Shown here: positions 60,901 to 64,000 of the stretch, in pieces
Layout of the letters: every line of letters starts with the position of its first letter
How positions within the stretch are numbered: the first letter of the stretch is position 1
DNA from: an uncultured Paracoccaceae bacterium
GTDB lineage: Bacteria; Pseudomonadota; Alphaproteobacteria; Rhodobacterales; Rhodobacteraceae
Length of the DNA: 64,000 nucleotides
Direction of reading: 5' to 3'
Assembly: GCA_934500835.1 (NCBI GenBank)
Contig: CAKSTR010000001.1
Coordinates: 710,854 to 774,853 of the forward strand
Translations under genes and position numbers: made by a program
The notes under the pieces: model-generated
The model's database searches: none
The model's input: the letters and a program-made list of their open reading frames with translations, nothing else
What the model was told of the DNA's origin: nothing

Positions 60901-63090
60901 TCAGAAGAAGCTTTGCGGATCGATGTCGATTGCCAGCCGCAGGCCGTTTGGCAACCGAACCCTTGCCACCCATTTCGACAGCGCCGGCTGCAGGGCCGCC
61001 GCCTTTGGCGCCTTGACCAGAAGCCGCACCCGATGGCGTCCCCGCACCCGCGCAATCGGCGCCGGGGCCGGGCCGAACACCTCGGCCCCCACCGCCCGCA
61101 AAGGGGCATCGTTGCGCGCCAGTTCTGCCGCCAGTTCGAACACCGCCGCCAGATCGGGGCCGGAAAGGATGATCCCGGCCATCCGCCCATAGGGCGGCGC
61201 TCCGGCGAGGCGACGCTCTTCCGCCTCGGCTCGCCAGAACGCCTCTTCATCGCCGCCAAGAATGGCGCGGATCACCGGATGGTCCGGCTGGTGGGTCTGC
61301 AGCCAGGCCTCGCCGGGCTTTTCCGCCCGCCCCGCCCGCCCCGCCACCTGCCGCATCAGCTGAAAGGTGCGTTCCGCCGCCCGCAGGTCCGACCCCTGCA
61401 GGCCAAGATCGGCGTCGATCACGCCCACCAGCGTCAGAAGCGGAAAGTTATGCCCCTTGGCAACGATCTGGGTGCCGATGATGATGTCCGCCGCGCCTTC
61501 GGCAATCGCCGCGATCTGATCCTTCAGCGCCCGGGCGCTGCCGAAAAGATCCGAGGACAGCACCGCCAGCCGCGCCTCGGGAAAGCGCGCCGCCACCTCC
61601 TCGGCCAGCCGCTCCACCCCCGGACCGACGGCGGCCATCCGGCCCTCGACACTGCAGGAGGGGCAGGCCACCGGCACCGGCTTGGTGGCGCCGCATTGAT
61701 GGCAGACGAGGCGCTTCAGGAAGCGGTGCTCCACCATCCGCGCATCGCAGTGGTCGCAGCCAACCTGTGCCCCGCAGGCCCGGCACAGCGTCACCGGCGC
61801 ATAGCCACGACGGTTGAGGAACAACAGCGCCTGCTCGCCCCGTGCCACCCGCTCGGCCACGCCATGGGCCAGCACCTCGGAAATCCAGCGGTCCCCCGGC
61901 AGCTTCTCGGCCCGCATGTCGATGGCGCGCATCTGCGGCATCTCGGCCGCACCGAACCGGGCGCCAAGGTCCAGCCGCTGATACTTTCCCGCCTCGGCAT
62001 TGGCCCAGCTTTCCAGGGATGGCGTGGCCGAGGACAGCACCACCGGGCAGCCCGTGATCGAGGCCCGCAGCACCGCCATGTCGCGCGCGTTGTACAGCAC
62101 CCCCTCCTCCTGCTTGTACGAGGTGTCGTGCTCTTCATCGACGACGATCAGCCCAAGGTCGCGGAATGGCAGGAACAGCGCCGACCTCGCCCCCACGACA
62201 AAAGAGGCCTCGCCCTGCCCCAGCATCTTCCACAGCCGCCGCCGTTCGGTCATCGTGACGCCGGAGTGCCATTCCGCCGGCCGCGCGCCAAAACGCGCCT
62301 CGACCCGGGCAAGGAAATCGGCGGTCAGCGCGATCTCCGGCAAAAGGACCAGCGCCTGCCGCCCCCGCCGCAGGCACTCCGCCACCGCCTCCAGATAGAC
62401 CTCGGTCTTGCCCGATCCGGTGACGCCCTTCAACAGGATCGCCTGGAAATCCCCGGCGGCCACCGCACAGGCCAGCGCATCGCCCGCCGCCACCTGATCG
62501 CCCGCCAGCCGCATGAGGCCCCTGGGGTCAAGCCGCGGATAGGGCAGATCCTTCGGCGCCTCGACCTCGGCCACGACCCCCATCTTGACCAGCCCCTTGA
62601 CCACGCCCGTCCCGCAGGCGGCGGCCTCGGCCAGCTCGCCCAGGGTCACCGCCGCCCCGCCATAGGCGCGCAGCGCCTCGATCACGCGATGCCGGGCTTC
62701 GGTCAGCGCGTTCGGCACCGGCCCGGCAAGGCGGTAGACCTTGCGCATCCCCGGCGGATCGCCCAGCCCCGGCGCGCGCGTCGCCAGCCGCAACATGGCG
62801 GGCAGCGGCGTCAGCGTGTAATCGGCCGCCCGCTGCAGGAAGACCCGCAGTTCCTCGCGCATGGGTGCGGCGTCAAGCACGCGGTTGACCGAGCGCAGCT
62901 TGGCCGGGTCCCAGTCGCCCTTCCCCGGCCCCCAGACCACCCCGATCACCCGGCGCGGGCCCAGGGGCACCTCGACGAAATCCCCGGTGCCACAGCCGCC
63001 CGCCGGCGCGCGATAGTCCAGCACGCGGCCGATGGGCTCCGTGGTCAGGACCCCCACCGTCTCGCCTTCCATGAACTGCCGCTCGACCAT
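60901..63090 (-). CDS. priA: Primosomal replication protein N' (PriA helicase)
   Basis: 729 residues from ATG 63090; a second ATG seven residues on is possible. The N-terminal 3'-end-binding domain is followed by the helicase: Walker A GVTGSGKTEVYLEAVAECL near 210, DEEHDTSYKQEEGVLYNARD (motif II) and QVAGRAGRAEKPGEAWLQTH (motif VI). The zinc region lies between: CRACGAQVGCDHCDARM and CHQCGATKPVPVACPSCSVE with eight cysteines. It restarts stalled forks. It is divergent from fsa with 111 bases between. Confidence 0.94.
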   Translation of the reverse strand: MVERQFMEGETVGVLTTEPIGRVLDYRAPAGGCGTGDFVEVPLGPRRVIGVVWGPGKGDWDPAKLRSVNRVLDAAPMREELRVFLQRAADYTLTPLPAMLRLATRAPGLGDPPGMRKVYRLAGPVPNALTEARHRVIEALRAYGGAAVTLGELAEAAACGTGVVKGLVKMGVVAEVEAPKDLPYPRLDPRGLMRLAGDQVAAGDALACAVAAGDFQAILLKGVTGSGKTEVYLEAVAECLRRGRQALVLLPEIALTADFLARVEARFGARPAEWHSGVTMTERRRLWKMLGQGEASFVVGARSALFLPFRDLGLIVVDEEHDTSYKQEEGVLYNARDMAVLRASITGCPVVLSSATPSLESWANAEAGKYQRLDLGARFGAAEMPQMRAIDMRAEKLPGDRWISEVLAHGVAERVARGEQALLFLNRRGYAPVTLCRACGAQVGCDHCDARMVEHRFLKRLVCHQCGATKPVPVACPSCSVEGRMAAVGPGVERLAEEVAARFPEARLAVLSSDLFGSARALKDQIAAIAEGAADIIIGTQIVAKGHNFPLLTLVGVIDADLGLQGSDLRAAERTFQLMRQVAGRAGRAEKPGEAWLQTHQPDHPVIRAILGGDEEAFWRAEAEERRLAGAPPYGRMAGIILSGPDLAAVFELAAELARNDAPLRAVGAEVFGPAPAPIARVRGRHRVRLLVKAPKAAALQPALSKWVARVRLPNGLRLAIDIDPQSFF

Positions 63091-63201
63091 CCGTTAGCGC
63101 CAACACCTGCCGCAGCACGCCCTTTCGCGCCGCCCCCTTATGCGGTAATAGCCCTGCGACCCTGACACCTCCACCCCCGCCATTCCGCAAAGGAGCCACC
63201 C

Positions 63202-63855
63202 ATGAGATTCTTCGTCGATACTGCCGATGTGGATGCGATCCGCGAATTGCACGACCTGGGCATGGTGGATGGCGTCACCACCAACCCGTCGCTGATCATG
63301 AAGTCCGGCCGCGACATCCTTGAGGTGACGAAAGAGATCTGCTCCTTCGTCGAAGGCCCGGTCTCCGCCGAAGTCGTCGCCCTGACCGCCCCCGAGATGA
63401 TCGCCGAGGGCCGCAAGCTGGCGGAAATCGCCCCGAACATCGCGGTGAAAGTGCCGCTGACCTGGGACGGGCTGAAAGCCTGCAAGGTGCTGTCGGGCGA
63501 AGGCCGCATGGTCAACGTGACACTGTGCTTCTCGACCAATCAGGCCCTGCTGGCCGCCAAGGCCGGCGCCACCTTCATCAGCCCCTTCATCGGCCGCCTC
63601 GACGACATCAACCTCGACGGGATGGAACTGATCGCCGACATCCGCCAAGTCTATGACAACTACGGCTTCGACACCCAGATCCTTGCCGCCTCGGTCCGCA
63701 GCGCCAACCACGCCTCGCAATGCGCGCTGATCGGCGCCGATGTGATGACCGCACCGCCGTCGGTGATCAAGGCCATGGCCAACCACATCCTGACCGACAA
63801 GGGGATCGAGCAATTCATGAAGGACTGGGCAAAGACCGGCCAGAAGATCCTCTGA
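63202..63855 (+). CDS. fsa: Fructose-6-phosphate aldolase/transaldolase-like (TalC/FSA)
   Basis: 217 residues of the small transaldolase subfamily. [20 protein letters not shown] with [17 protein letters not shown] begins it, the Schiff-base Lys is in [16 protein letters not shown], and [20 protein letters not shown] plus [15 protein letters not shown] follow. Members act either as true transaldolase or as fructose-6-phosphate aldolase. The choice depends on a few active-site residues I cannot place reliably. AAAGGAG precedes ATG 63202. Confidence 0.9.
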   Translation: MRFFVDTADVDAIRELHDLGMVDGVTTNPSLIMKSGRDILEVTKEICSFVEGPVSAEVVALTAPEMIAEGRKLAEIAPNIAVKVPLTWDGLKACKVLSGEGRMVNVTLCFSTNQALLAAKAGATFISPFIGRLDDINLDGMELIADIRQVYDNYGFDTQILAASVRSANHASQCALIGADVMTAPPSVIKAMANHILTDKGIEQFMKDWAKTGQKIL

Positions 63856-63876
63856 TCACCGGCCTCCCGCCCGGAT

Positions 63877-63930
63877 TTCATCTTGGCAGAAATATCCTGG
63901 GGGTCCGGGGGTGAAACCCCCGGCCGCCGG
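63877..63930 (-). repeat. Dispersed intergenic repeat, short form (site 12)
   Basis: In the minus-strand sense: hairpin CCGGGGGTTTCACCCCCGG (63907-63925), then ACCCCCAGGATATTTCTGCC and AAGATGAAA. It lies between fsa and the convergent gene at the window edge, and follows the latter in the sense orientation. Confidence 0.82.
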
Positions 63931-63932
63931 GA

Positions 63933-64000
63933 TTAGCGCGGCCGGTGGACATGGGCGCTTTGCACCAGTCCGAAGCCCACCAGAATCACCAGCATCGCCG
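63933..64000 (-). CDS. C-terminal end of an unidentified membrane protein (partial)
   Basis: Reading the minus strand into the window end gives AMLVILVGFGLVQSAHVHRP and a final Arg before TAA (63933-63935). The first part is a membrane helix, then a short basic tail. Only 22 codons are visible, so no family can be named. The repeat that follows in sense orientation, as after cmk and ileS, supports a real gene end. Confidence 0.5.
   Translation of the reverse strand, partial: AMLVILVGFGLVQSAHVHRPR

Overview
The window looks like a chromosomal segment of a Rhodobacteraceae-type alphaproteobacterium. The support is high GC with strong G/C at third codon positions, a phosphatidylcholine synthase, the cmk-rpsA-ihfB-lapA-trpF gene order, Shine-Dalgarno motifs of the AGGAGG type, and protein families typical of Rhodobacter/Paracoccus relatives. 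The genus assignment is inference. I see no rRNA, tRNA, CRISPR array, transposase or phage gene.

Layout. 1-8 kb: the tail of a peptide ABC transporter and an M19 dipeptidase, an RND efflux pump with its adaptor, CorA and a bestrophin-like channel. 8-17.5 kb: a RpiR-type regulator divergent from a TRAP transporter (small permease, large permease, Tat-exported binding protein). This is followed by a glutamine-synthetase-family ligase, an aldehyde dehydrogenase, an iron alcohol dehydrogenase and a DadA-like FAD oxidoreductase. Together these read as an uptake and gamma-glutamylation route for an amine or amino alcohol, and they are the best candidate for an undescribed catabolic system here. 17.5-25.3 kb: TerC, cardiolipin synthase with an EEP phosphatase-fold partner, a PfkB sugar kinase, a Tat-exported metallo-beta-lactamase-fold enzyme, a small metallopeptidase, and pth and rplY with an FkbM methyltransferase lodged between them on the other strand. 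25.7-37 kb: an MFS transporter, a tightly overlapped tetR-aruH-aruI-like operon, a CDF metal exporter, an SH3 protein, a D-2-hydroxyacid dehydrogenase, NAD synthetase and an exported protein with 18 perfectly phased MORN repeats.

37-50 kb: leuA behind a leucine-rich leader peptide and alternative stems, an SMR exporter, trmB, aroA (CP4-like class II EPSPS), then the cmk-rpsA-ihfB-lapA-trpF operon on the minus strand with trpB divergent from cmk. Next come a group III truncated haemoglobin, a DUF2237 protein, a flavin monooxygenase and a cysteine-rich exported protein. 51-64 kb: ileS, which carries an internal stretch of foreign codon usage in the editing domain; a DUF1127/LysR divergent pair; DUF1176, MGMT and two EamA transporters; then pcs, xerC, DUF484 and priA on the minus strand; and a transaldolase-family fructose-6-phosphate aldolase.

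A dispersed intergenic repeat family runs through the whole window at twelve places. Its core is a GC-rich hairpin plus a box of the form GGATATTT-N4-CCAAAGTGAA. In five places the box is doubled into a long palindrome, and the two best copies (25504..25554 and 37018..37071) differ in arm sequence yet are each perfectly self-complementary. At three places the palindrome sits inside a larger composite of about 230 bp with its own outer inverted repeats.
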